In this document: in pieces, positions 33,815-42,845 of the stretch
Numbering within the stretch: the first letter of the stretch is position 1
How the letters are laid out: each line of letters begins with the position of its first letter
From: Lampris incognitus
Taxonomy: Eukaryota > Chordata > Actinopteri > Lampriformes > Lampridae
NCBI RefSeq assembly: GCF_029633865.1
Contig: NC_079224.1
Span: forward strand, 24,921,267-24,985,266
Length of the DNA stretch: 64,000 bases
Direction of reading: 5' to 3'
Position numbers and translations under genes: made by a program
The notes under the pieces: generated by a model
Databases searched by the model: none
Seen by the model: the letters and a program-made list of their open reading frames with translations, nothing else
Told to the model about the DNA's origin: nothing

Positions 33815-36800
33815 TCAAACCCTCACACTCCGTAGAAATGGCATCTGAGCCATAGATTCTATTAACCTGTTCACTGACCTCACCACCCTCCCTGTACGTG
33901 TCCTAACCCGACCATCGCTCTCTACTTGTGTGCGTGAGACAGTGTGAGCTGCAACATCTGTATCGAGTGAGTGTGGTGCTTCTGTGTGCGAATCAGTGTG
34001 AGATATAACACCAACATCGAGTGAGTGTGATGCCTCTATGTGTGGTGCATGTGTGTTGTGTGGTGCGTGTGTGTTGGGTGGAGTCTGAGCAGTGGCCCCC
34101 ACAGGACTGACTACCAGACTAGACGGAATGAACTCTTCCGCTTCTGCCCACTCAGATCTAGGCGAGTCTCCAAGTGATGAGACTGCTAGCCCCACTGCAT
34201 CCCCTGAGACCGTCAGGCCATCTGCACTGTCCTCCTCATCGGACTCTGCGCAGTCAAGCAACTGACTGGTTGTACTGGACTCCTCACCCTGATCTAACTC
34301 AGGAAGGGGCAAGAAGTTGACCTCCAACAAACGGTTCCTGTGCACCACTCTGGTGTGCCCCTCTGCATCCTGAATCTTGTAGACGTGGATATTGGGGTTG
34401 ACACCGACAACCGTGTACACTCCGTTCTCCCATTTGTCAGCCAACTTTCTCTTCCCTCGCTCACTCTGGTTCGCAACCAAAACACGATCCCCGACAGACA
34501 GGACAGTGCCCTTGGCATGTCTGTTGTACTGTCGCGCCTGATGCTGCTGCTCAGCCGTGGAGTGCTTCTGAGCGATCTCCATTGCACTCCTTAGACAGGA
34601 AAGCAGAGACTGAGCATAAGAGTCATAGTCAACAACGTGAGGATCATGCAAAACCTGCCTGAACATAACATCCACCGGCAGTCTTGGGACACGCCCATAC
34701 ATCAGGAAGAAAGGTGCATAACCCGTGGTCTCGTGAACAGTGGCATTGTACGCGAGCGTGAGAGAATGGATCTGCTGAGGCCACTGTTGCTTCTGCTGAA
34801 GCGGAAGGGAACGGAGCATATTCCCCATCGTGCGATTAAAACGCTCTGTCCCGCCATTACCCATAGGATGGTAGGCCGTCGTGTGGGACTTCGCTACACC
34901 CGCCAACTTGAGAAGCTCTGCAATCAGGTTGCTCTCAAAGTTTGTGCCCTGGTCAGAATGTATTCTCTCCGGAAACCCGTAAACACAGAATACATGATCC
35001 CAGAGTTTCTTGGCGACCTGCTTCGCTGTCTGATTGGTGCAGGGGAACGCGTGAGCAAGCTTAGTGAAGTGGTCAGTAACCACTAAGACATCGACTGACC
35101 GCTGCTTACTGTCCTCAGCGGACCAGAAATCCATACACACAAGCTGCATCGGTGCGGAAGTTTTAATGCTCTCCAGGGGCGCGCAAGCAACTGGCTCTGG
35201 GGTCTTCCCAAACACACATCTCCGACAGCATCTGACATATGCTCTGATATCCCTCTCCATGTCAGGCCAATAAAAACGCTGCCTTGCAAGAGAGAGGGTA
35301 CGGTCCTGGCCCTGATGACCAGCGTGATCGTGGATGCCAGACAGTGCCTTGTCTTTCAGACTCAGAGGTAAAACATACTGAGACCTCCTCTGCTTGGACA
35401 CTGGGTCCTTTGTCACCCTGTACAAGACACCATCATTGACTTCCAACTTCTCCCACTGTTTCAACAGCCTGAGGACCTTCTGGTCAGCACCATGCCTCTC
35501 ACGCCTCGATGGCCGCTTCCGAACAGCGACAAAGGGCAACACCTTGGAGATGCAGGGGTCCTGCTCCTGACTCAACCTGAGCTCCTCGGTGGATAACATT
35601 GGCAGTGTATCCTGACCACCCGACAGATGCTGAACGTGCTGGACCAAACTGAGTGCTGTGAATACTGATGCATCAGGCCAGTCACATTTGGCTTGACAAA
35701 AAGCCCTGACCTCAGCTGCATCACAAGCAAACTCAGATCGCGCACTACTCAGTGTTTGGGACTGGCAACTGAGTCTGAAAACATCCTGCACAGAGTCCCC
35801 CTCAACCCCGTCGGCTTCCTGAACAAGGGCCGGGTAGGGCTCCCTAAGTAGCCTCTGACTGACGGGCTTGGAAAAAGGGTCGTGACTCAATGCATCCGCC
35901 ACCACGTTTTTTTTTTTTGGCAGGTGTTTGAGATCGAAGGTGTAAGACGCCAACTTAGACACCCAGCGGATCTCACACGCGTCAAGCTTCGGCTTCGTTA
36001 GGAGATAAGTCAGCGGATTATTATCTGTCCAAACGGTGAAGCTTTGACCCTTCAGCCAGTGGCTGAACTTTTCACAAACACTCCACTTCAGCGCCATGAA
36101 CTCCAGTCTATGAGCTGGATACTTCCGCTGTGAGGCACTGAGGGACTTGCTTGCAAAACCAACAGGTCTGGCCTTGGACTCTCCTCGGGGCACTTGAGAC
36201 AGCACCGCGCCGAGTCCGTCCAAAGACGCATCGACCGACAAAATGAAAGGCACCTCAAAGTCTGGATGGGCAAGCACCACACACTCCAGTAACATCGTCT
36301 TCAACAGATCAAATGCTTCCCCACATTCCACCGTCCAGTCTGCGGAGGTAAGCTTACGGAAGCTGCCATGGGGCTTCTTATCCTTAGCCGACCTCCCCCT
36401 CCTCTTTTGTCCAGCTGTAAGGGCGAACAGGGGCTTAGCCACGGAGGAGCAGTTCGTGAGGAAATGCTGGTAGTAAAATACCATACCAAGGAAAGATTTG
36501 ATCCTACGGACAGAAGGCGTGCACCCATCACCTTCCATGAGATCCTGCACTGTCATGTTGGAGATGACCTCTACTTTGGAGGGATCGACAGACACACCTC
36601 CGCCATCAACCACGTGGCCCAAAAACCGCACCCGCTTCTGCAGCAGATGACACTTCTTCGGAGCCAGTTTCAAGTTGTTCTCCCTCAACCTCTGAAACAC
36701 AGTGCGGAGCCTCGACAGAGCCTCAACCTCTGATGGCGCGAAGACAAGAAGATCATCAAGATAGCACAAAAGCTTCGTGAAGTTCAGATCCCCAAAGATC

Positions 36801-38497
36801 CCAATCATCATTCTCATGAAGGCTGCAGGGCTATTACAAAGGCCCTGTGGCATGCGATTGTATTCATGCAACCCAAGGGGAGTCGTGAAAGCAGTGTACT
36901 TCTTGTCATCTTCATGCATTGGGATGTTGAAGAAGCCAGAGGTGAGGTCCATCGTACTAAAGAGGCAGTTACCACCCAGCGCGGCAAGACAGTCCGACTG
37001 GTGTGGCAAGGGATGAGCGTCTTTCAAGGTCCGAGCATTCAGCCATCTGAAATCAGTGCAGATCCGAAGCCCGCCATCCTTCTTCCATACCATAACCAGC
37101 AGTGAAGCGTATGCGCTCGAGGACTTCCGGATAATCCCTTTCTCCTCCATATCAGTGAGAACCTGTCTCAACTTCTGATAGTGGGCTGGGGGAACCCTCC
37201 TGTAGGGCAAGCGAAAGGGGCGCTCATCCACCAGATGGATGCGATGTGTGTATCCTGTGACCTCGCCACAGTCCAGAGAGTCCCTGGAGAAGATGTCATG
37301 GTACTCGGTGAGCAGCTGAGTGAGCTGGGACTTGCATGCCTCACTAACCTGACAGGAGCTGAGGTCAATGTCACTGAGTCCGAGCTCTGACAAACTCCTA
37401 GCCGGCTGGACAGGGGGACAGGCACTATCTGTGGCGTTGGACTCATGCCTCCCTGCAACTGATTGCAGTCCCTGGAAAACATTAAAGTCCTCAATCGCCA
37501 AGCATGGAAACACATCAGCCAACTTGCAGTTCCTTTTCAGTGTGATGGCTTTGTCAGATGGATTGACAACAGTCATGGGTACCCACCTATCACCCCAGAG
37601 CGGTGTGACAAGTCGACCTACGAGGACACTGCGTGGCATGGCCTTGGAGTCTGTCGGCTCCACAACAACAGTGCTTCCAGCTGACATAGGCACCTTAGCA
37701 GGAAGTCTGCCCCAGACTAAGTGCTCGTGCCTCGGTAAGAGTGTCACGGCCTGGGTGAGCTTAACAGTACCTATCTTCTCAGGAACTGCACCACCCCTCC
37801 AGCGCTCTACATTCGTGAACATGGACAAGAACTGTTCAACGTCAGGACTAGACGGATGTTCCTGTCTGGACGCGATGTCCCAGTACTCCGTACCACTCTT
37901 GAGTACATGGGCCACATGTTTAATGACGTTTGTGCCGACTATCAGATCATCATGCTGACCGGGCACGACCAGAGTGGGTATGACAAAGGAAACACCATAA
38001 AGCTGCATGTTGAGGTCATAAAAACCATCAGGCCTAGTCTCCAGACCACCGCAGCCAATCAAGACAATGTTCTCTTCAGGCTGCTGCTTCTCAGGTAAAA
38101 CACCCCCAGAGCGGAGCTTCTCTACTGCATTTTCACTGATACTGCATGACATAGAGCCAGTATCCAACATGCCATTAAGCTGCACACTCTGGTTGACAAG
38201 AACAGGAGCATAGAACAAGTCACTGAAAGCCTGAATCCTCTGTGTCGCCTGAATGACCATACGCGAATCCTGAGGTGCTTTGGCACACTTGTCTTCATAC
38301 AAGTGAGCCAGGTCGGAGACATCAGTGAGGGATACATCTACTTTACCCACACCATCCCTCTCTAGGTGTGGGTTTAGTAGTTTAACGGACGAGACTGACG
38401 ACCAGCTCTTCCACCAGGCTGAGAACGGAGCTGGTTGGGCGGCTGAGGGTGAGGACAGTCCCTCTTCCAATGACCAGGAGACAAACAGTTTATACAT
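33815..38497 (-). CDS. pol: Gypsy pol: protease, reverse transcriptase, RNase H, integrase
   Basis: A 1,560-codon open frame. An aspartic protease has Asp-Thr-Gly at residues 112-114. The reverse transcriptase (about 420-640) has Tyr-Leu-Asp-Asp at 579-582. RNase H has Asp756 and Asp825. The integrase starts with a His/Cys zinc-binding region (about 1056-1094), then has the DDE residues Asp1123, Asp1182 and Glu1218. A GPY/F-like module follows, with no chromodomain. The last ~120 residues have short His/Pro repeats. There is no good initiation context at 38497; the frame is entered by -1 frameshifting from gag, so residues 1-39 are probably not made. The Gag-Pol product would be about 2,035 residues. 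Confidence 0.96.
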   Translation of the reverse strand: MYKLFVSWSLEEGLSSPSAAQPAPFSAWWKSWSSVSSVKLLNPHLERDGVGKVDVSLTDVSDLAHLYEDKCAKAPQDSRMVIQATQRIQAFSDLFYAPVLVNQSVQLNGMLDTGSMSCSISENAVEKLRSGGVLPEKQQPEENIVLIGCGGLETRPDGFYDLNMQLYGVSFVIPTLVVPGQHDDLIVGTNVIKHVAHVLKSGTEYWDIASRQEHPSSPDVEQFLSMFTNVERWRGGAVPEKIGTVKLTQAVTLLPRHEHLVWGRLPAKVPMSAGSTVVVEPTDSKAMPRSVLVGRLVTPLWGDRWVPMTVVNPSDKAITLKRNCKLADVFPCLAIEDFNVFQGLQSVAGRHESNATDSACPPVQPARSLSELGLSDIDLSSCQVSEACKSQLTQLLTEYHDIFSRDSLDCGEVTGYTHRIHLVDERPFRLPYRRVPPAHYQKLRQVLTDMEEKGIIRKSSSAYASLLVMVWKKDGGLRICTDFRWLNARTLKDAHPLPHQSDCLAALGGNCLFSTMDLTSGFFNIPMHEDDKKYTAFTTPLGLHEYNRMPQGLCNSPAAFMRMMIGIFGDLNFTKLLCYLDDLLVFAPSEVEALSRLRTVFQRLRENNLKLAPKKCHLLQKRVRFLGHVVDGGGVSVDPSKVEVISNMTVQDLMEGDGCTPSVRRIKSFLGMVFYYQHFLTNCSSVAKPLFALTAGQKRRGRSAKDKKPHGSFRKLTSADWTVECGEAFDLLKTMLLECVVLAHPDFEVPFILSVDASLDGLGAVLSQVPRGESKARPVGFASKSLSASQRKYPAHRLEFMALKWSVCEKFSHWLKGQSFTVWTDNNPLTYLLTKPKLDACEIRWVSKLASYTFDLKHLPKKKNVVADALSHDPFSKPVSQRLLREPYPALVQEADGVEGDSVQDVFRLSCQSQTLSSARSEFACDAAEVRAFCQAKCDWPDASVFTALSLVQHVQHLSGGQDTLPMLSTEELRLSQEQDPCISKVLPFVAVRKRPSRRERHGADQKVLRLLKQWEKLEVNDGVLYRVTKDPVSKQRRSQYVLPLSLKDKALSGIHDHAGHQGQDRTLSLARQRFYWPDMERDIRAYVRCCRRCVFGKTPEPVACAPLESIKTSAPMQLVCMDFWSAEDSKQRSVDVLVVTDHFTKLAHAFPCTNQTAKQVAKKLWDHVFCVYGFPERIHSDQGTNFESNLIAELLKLAGVAKSHTTAYHPMGNGGTERFNRTMGNMLRSLPLQQKQQWPQQIHSLTLAYNATVHETTGYAPFFLMYGRVPRLPVDVMFRQVLHDPHVVDYDSYAQSLLSCLRSAMEIAQKHSTAEQQHQARQYNRHAKGTVLSVGDRVLVANQSERGKRKLADKWENGVYTVVGVNPNIHVYKIQDAEGHTRVVHRNRLLEVNFLPLPELDQGEESSTTSQLLDCAESDEEDSADGLTVSGDAVGLAVSSLGDSPRSEWAEAEEFIPSSLVVSPVGATAQTPPNTHAPHNTHAPHIEASHSLDVGVISHTDSHTEAPHSLDTDVAAHTVSRTQVESDGRVRTRTGRVVRSVNRLIESMAQMPFLRSVRV
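38327..38386 (-). promoter_or_regulatory. -1 ribosomal frameshift signal with H-type pseudoknot
   Basis: On the minus strand the heptamer GTTAAAC (38386-38380) is in the correct register (G TTA AAC in the gag frame) two codons before the gag stop. After a 6-base spacer, a 9-bp perfect stem 1 pairs 38373-38365 with 38353-38345. Seven bases of its loop (38360-38354) pair perfectly with 38333-38327 as stem 2. Loop 1 is 4 bases, no base separates stem 2 from the 3' arm of stem 1, and loop 3 is 11 bases. Shifting -1 at the heptamer enters the pol frame directly. GUUAAAC is a known slippery heptamer. Efficiency is not known. Confidence 0.9.
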
Positions 38498-39921
38498 CGG
38501 TTCTCCCGGCTGCAGTGGGAAAATGTGGAGTGATCCAGAGACTTACAAATCCTGCACAACCTCTGTGGTGCGTCTGGCACCCGCCCTACGGCGTTAGCTG
38601 GCGGTTGAGTCAGCGTCGGTGTCCGGACTGCAGCGCTAACTGGAACCTGAGTCTGCATTGTGACCAAACGGTCTAGCAAGCTCACCAAACTCCTCATATA
38701 GTCATCACCGCCAGAGACAGGTGCGGGAGACGGTGCGGGAGACGGTGTAGGAGACCTTGCAAAAAATGGTATAGGAGATGACGCATGAGCCGGGACGGGA
38801 GATGGCACCACCGGCACGGTCGTGATCAAGTCGGGAGCCATGTCGACTACAGGGACATGAACCTGTGAATGGAACCTACGCTCTACCGCACCTGCTTCAC
38901 GTTGTCCACCTGCAGCAACACGGGACTTCCTCTCCAGCATGTGCTCATCAAGCCTCTCCTGGATCTCGCTAGCAGACCATTTCCCTGCGGACTTGAACTT
39001 AAAAACATTGGCAAGAGACTGATCTGGACAGTGTTTGATAAACATCATGCTTACCTCGTGGCTTGGCTCTTCAATACTACGGCCCTGCCACTTCAAGCAT
39101 TCGTCAGCCACCTCCACTGTCTTATTAAGCCTAATCCAATACTCCATAGCGTCCTCACCTGGCTTGGGCAGCGTACTGTAAAAGTCCGCCAGGGGCATGC
39201 TCGAGTATGTGAAGTCACTAAAGTGTTGCTTCAGTACATCAAAAATAATGTGGGGGTTCGCTATGTGGTCGACAGATGTGTTGCGCAGCTTTATCCTCAC
39301 CACGTCCCTTGCTTTCCCCATAAGCTTAGCTAGAATCTCATGTGACTGCTCACTAACTGGAATGGCTCGCTTCCTCAAATACAAAGTCATAAGGCTCTCC
39401 CACTCATGAACTGTAAACTTATCAGAGCTATCGCCCCTGAAAATAGGAGGCTCCCTAGCGTCTGTTTGCATTACTACTCTAACACTAGGAGCTGTCTCCA
39501 AACGCTGTTCAGCAGACCTAGCACTGTCTGTGTGTGTGTTTCTAAGCACTTGTGTTTCCTGCAGCTTAGCAGTGATTGACTCTCCTATCTTCTCTGCTAA
39601 CCGAGTAATGAGCATGGCTAACTCACCCACTGGCTGCTCGCTGTTACCTAGCACAGCCCCTTCGCTGATACCTGGCCTGGCCCGTTCTACGTAGCGTGTG
39701 GAGGTGAACTGAGGAGTGCCAAATGTGGTCGGGTCTCTAGGTCCTGGTGCTCTGGTGTCTGGTTCCCCGCCCTCTAAGAGCTGCTTGAAACTCCTACCTA
39801 CACCTAGCCGTAAACCCCCACCCACATCTAACTGGTACCCCCTCTCCATAGCACACTGGCGATCCAAAAGATCCTGATCAGCAATGTTACCCCCACCTAC
39901 GTACGAACCACCCTCTGCCAT
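38374..39921 (-). CDS. gag: Gypsy gag with zinc knuckle
   Basis: A 515-codon frame from ATG 39921 to TAA 38376-38374. It forms the particle that packages the element RNA. Residues about 150-330 form the retrotransposon capsid-type region (Trp-Glu-Ser-Leu-Met-Thr-Leu-Tyr-Leu and Tyr-Trp-Ile-Arg-Leu). A Pro/Ser-rich linker follows near 365-400. Near the C-terminus there is a first Cys-X2-Cys...His...Cys cluster at about 456-470 and a canonical CCHC zinc knuckle at 476-489 (Cys-X2-Cys-X4-His-X4-Cys). The stop lies inside the spacer of the frameshift signal. Confidence 0.95.
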   Translation of the reverse strand: MAEGGSYVGGGNIADQDLLDRQCAMERGYQLDVGGGLRLGVGRSFKQLLEGGEPDTRAPGPRDPTTFGTPQFTSTRYVERARPGISEGAVLGNSEQPVGELAMLITRLAEKIGESITAKLQETQVLRNTHTDSARSAEQRLETAPSVRVVMQTDAREPPIFRGDSSDKFTVHEWESLMTLYLRKRAIPVSEQSHEILAKLMGKARDVVRIKLRNTSVDHIANPHIIFDVLKQHFSDFTYSSMPLADFYSTLPKPGEDAMEYWIRLNKTVEVADECLKWQGRSIEEPSHEVSMMFIKHCPDQSLANVFKFKSAGKWSASEIQERLDEHMLERKSRVAAGGQREAGAVERRFHSQVHVPVVDMAPDLITTVPVVPSPVPAHASSPIPFFARSPTPSPAPSPAPVSGGDDYMRSLVSLLDRLVTMQTQVPVSAAVRTPTLTQPPANAVGRVPDAPQRLCRICKSLDHSTFSHCSRENRCINCLSPGHWKRDCPHPQPPNQLRSQPGGRAGRQSRPLNY

Positions 39922-40358
39922 GTTCCTACCTCTAACACTCAGATAAAATAAAAAATAAAATAAAAAAGTGAAAAGCTCAATTCATTTAAATAATTGAATC
40001 TAGAAATCACTAAGAGATTGAAACAATCACACACAATCAACAAATTCACCAATAGATTATTCACATATGCACATATCCAGTAGTTTAGATCAATAGAGTC
40101 CTTCAATCACATCAACATTAACCTTTTTTTCCTTTTTTTTTTCGTGTGTTTTTCTTCCTTCAGTATATACAAATGTCCTGTTCACAAGCCCAGTCCATGG
40201 TAACCACAGCTATGACTGTCCAGTGTCCACACAGCTCAACTCCAGTCCACTGTAACATGAGTGTACAGTCTGTAGAAATACCTGAGAACGTCTGGGGCTT
40301 GATGACGACAGCAGCCTCCCGCGGCGAGCAACTGATGTCACTCTCAGGATCCAGGAGG

Positions 40359-40370
40359 GTCACGGCACCA
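40359..40370 (-). other. Primer binding site, tRNA-His type
   Basis: The minus-strand TGGTGCCGTGAC, one base inside the 5' LTR, is complementary to the last 12 bases of vertebrate tRNA-His including CCA. The match ends after 12 bases. Confidence 0.8.
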
Positions 40371-40371
40371 A

Positions 40372-41083
40372 TGTAACGGGGGCAGTCCTATGCTGTTCTA
40401 TGCTGGTCAGCCTGCTGCATGCCCGTCACTCTCATCAGTAGCTCTGCGTTGTGGTCTAGTTGTGTGGGGCCCCAGGTGTTGTGGGGGGCCCTCAGTCTCT
40501 CATCATCATCATCATGATCAAGGAAGGAGGGGGGACACACAGGACTCTATTTGGCCCACCTTGCCATTTATTTTGGATTCAAACCCTTCGACAACCGTCC
40601 AGTCCTCCAGCGGGAGCGGTGTTTCTTACGGACGTGGGGGTCGAAGTTCAACCACTGCCCGGACTCCACTCGTGTGCGTTGGAAGGAGAAACCGTCCACG
40701 GGACTCCGATGTAAGAAAGGATAAACAAGTATTTTATCCCACAGCTTGCAGTATCTTCTTACAGGGATACTCAAGGTTACGTTCTCCTCAACCAGCAAAA
40801 CTGTCCCACGGTAAGAAACACGTGTGGCTCGGCTCGATTGCTGCTTGAGACTCCTCCCACAAAACAAAAATGGCCTCTCCCGCGTTCCGTCTTCCGTGTA
40901 CCCATAAGACCTCTCTCTTAAAGCGACAGTACACGTATATGACGGTCGTTGTAAAACACATAAAAGTAAATAATGACATAAAATAAAATGTAGTAAACAC
41001 AAATAACAGCACACAGACAGGATTTGGTGATATTTCATACTCAAACAAAATAAAATAAAAACATTAATTTTAACCTGGTTACA
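40372..41083 (-). repeat. Gypsy 5' LTR (712 bp)
   Basis: TGTAAC...GTTACA, partner of 32803-33512. The transcript would start within it on the minus strand, but no TATA box or start site could be fixed. The right duplication TGCG is at 41084-41087. Confidence 0.95.
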
Positions 41084-41087
41084 TGCG

Positions 41088-42155
41088 CACAGACACGCTA
41101 AACTCGAAATACAGAAAGAGCTTCATCCTAACAGGTGCCTGGAGTTAGAGCGCTCAACAGACACAAGGTGGAACTCGAAGTCAGGATCAGTGAGCAAGGT
41201 TTTGGTGTTACTTGACGTTATCTTGGAAACGCTAGCACAATTTTCCGAAACTAGTGGTCACACTAAAGTTGAAGCCGAATCACTTTTGCAACAAATTCAG
41301 ACGAAGAATTTTTTGTTTTTGCTGGTTACATTCGGGAAATTATTCGAGAGCAGCGATTTTGCAACAAAAGGTTTACAGAGTGGCTCATTGACTGTCACTG
41401 ACTGCATAGATCTAATTCAAGGCCTCAAAGACAGTTTTGCACAGTTTAGAGATAATTCACAAGGTGATTTCAACAAAGTGTTAAAACTAACAGAGGAACT
41501 GATGGAAAAGAATGACGTCTCCAGCTGGGATGTCACCGGCGCTCGGGAGAGAAAGCTGCCCGCGAGATTCAATGAGTCGGTGGTTACCACTAGTTTGGGC
41601 AGAACTACAAACGTGAGGAACAACGCTGACCTGAAGCAGCTATGGATTAACATTCTGGACAGGCCGATTACTGAGCTGGACAGTCGCTTTCAACAAGATC
41701 AGTATGGCATCATGCGAGCAGCCGCTGCTTGTTTACCAGGATCAGTTACGTTTGCCCAGAAAGAATCATTGCAGCATTCGTGTGATCATTACCGGATATC
41801 TATTGAGGACGCGGAATGGACCGTTTTCATTCAGGCACTGCGTCGTAAAGTGGAGAGGGGTCAGTGTTACCCATCCCTCATTGAAGTGCTGGACAGCTGC
41901 AACTCTGACGTTTTCCCAAACATTAACAGACTGTTAAGGGCAGTGATCACCATTCCCCTGACTTCATGTACTGTTGAAAGACTCTTCTCCACTACAGGCC
42001 ATATCAAAACATGTCTAAGATCTTCCATGCTAACTGCACGCCTCGACAATCTATCCCTGTTGTCCTTTGAAAGGGAACTTACTGACTCTTTGGACTATGA
42101 TGAAATAATCTCGATCTTCAACGCTCGCCTTCGGCGTCTACACATTGTGCTGTAA
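41088..42155 (+). CDS. hAT transposase, C-terminal piece
   Basis: 355 codons and a stop, in exactly the frame in which the N-terminal piece ends, with no stop from 41088 onward. It begins with an Arg-Trp-Asn-Ser-type segment and ends with the hAT dimerisation domain (Thr-Val-Glu-Arg-Leu-Phe-Ser, then Leu-Leu-Ser-Phe-Glu-Arg-Glu). As now arranged it is cut off from its own start by the gypsy element. An internal ATG could give only a fragment without the catalytic aspartates. Confidence 0.9.
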   Translation, partial: HRHAKLEIQKELHPNRCLELERSTDTRWNSKSGSVSKVLVLLDVILETLAQFSETSGHTKVEAESLLQQIQTKNFLFLLVTFGKLFESSDFATKGLQSGSLTVTDCIDLIQGLKDSFAQFRDNSQGDFNKVLKLTEELMEKNDVSSWDVTGARERKLPARFNESVVTTSLGRTTNVRNNADLKQLWINILDRPITELDSRFQQDQYGIMRAAAACLPGSVTFAQKESLQHSCDHYRISIEDAEWTVFIQALRRKVERGQCYPSLIEVLDSCNSDVFPNINRLLRAVITIPLTSCTVERLFSTTGHIKTCLRSSMLTARLDNLSLLSFERELTDSLDYDEIISIFNARLRRLHIVL

Positions 42156-42845
42156 AACGTGTACTGTAGGCCTATAGCTTACATGTTGTATCATGATCTT
42201 TTAGACCGAGTCGGGCTGTTTTCCTCAGTGATGTTTAAATGGTTGTGCAGAGCCTGGCGAGAATGACTGGGGTGGTATTTGTTTAAGTGGGTTTTTATTA
42301 AAGTTTTAGTATGTTTCTTGGTCACGTACTAAAAACCTGTGTTATGTGTTTACTGCTGTAATGTGTTCGAATTTGCGTCTTGTTTGAAGGATTATTGCTG
42401 GAAAATTTTGGCCCACCCATTTTCACTCAGGCCCACCTACAAAAATATTCCTGGTTACGCCACTGCTCTTCCGAGCCATCTCGGTCGCTGCTCCACCCCC
42501 CTCTGCCGATCCGGAGAGGGCTTCAGACTACCACATGCCTCCACCAATACATGTGGAGTCGCCAGCTGCTTATTTTCATCTGACAGTGAGGAATTTCGCC
42601 AGGGGGACGTGGCGCGTGGGAGGATCACACTGCCCCCCCCGCCCCCCGAACAGGCGCCCCGACCGACCAGAGGAGGCGCTAGTACAGTGACAAGGACACA
42701 TACCCACATCCGGCTTCCCACCCACAGAAACGGCCAATTGTGTATGTAGGGACACCCGACCAAGCCGGAGGTAACGCGGGGATTCGAACCGGCGATCCCC
42801 ATGTTGGTAGGCAACGGAATAGACCACTACATTACCTGGATGCCC

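Larger units (their letters stand above)
32803..41083 (-). mobile_element. Full-length Ty3/gypsy LTR retrotransposon
   Basis: 8,281 bp bounded by near-identical LTRs and a 4-bp duplication TGCG (32799-32802 and 41084-41087), typical of Ty3/gypsy integrases. On the minus strand: 5' LTR, tRNA-His-type primer site, about 440-bp leader, gag, pol in the -1 frame with protease, reverse transcriptase, RNase H and integrase in that order, polypurine tract, 3' LTR. There is no env frame. Both genes are open, so the copy may be young and potentially mobile. It is inserted in a hAT transposase gene. Confidence 0.97.
31309..42465 (+). mobile_element. hAT transposon with perfect 8-bp duplication, split by a gypsy element
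   Basis: The duplication CTCTTCCG lies at 31301-31308 and 42466-42473. The inverted ends start CAGGGGCGTAACCA and (reverse complement) CAGTGGCGTAACCA, and both are followed by gcccaccc-type blocks. The single gene inside is a TTF/ZMYM-type hAT transposase in two pieces, 31516-32802 and 41088-42155. Without the gypsy insertion the element would be about 2.9 kb. Confidence 0.95.
31255..42845 (-). mobile_element. tRNA-derived SINE split by a hAT element
   Basis: The right part (42474-42845) and left part (about 31255-31308) together match the intact copy at 63540-63915. On the minus strand the tRNA head has a B box ggttcgaatcc near 42780-42790 and starts at about 42845. The junction falls at the 8-bp CTCTTCCG duplication of the hAT element. 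The SINE was therefore present first. Confidence 0.9.

Noticed and set aside
36243-37958. Plus-strand frames opposite gypsy pol
   Set aside because: Antisense shadows of a long, domain-containing frame.
33815-41083. Endogenous retrovirus with env
   Set aside because: No envelope-like frame exists between pol and the 3' LTR. Protease, reverse transcriptase and integrase order and the 4-bp duplication fit Ty3/gypsy.
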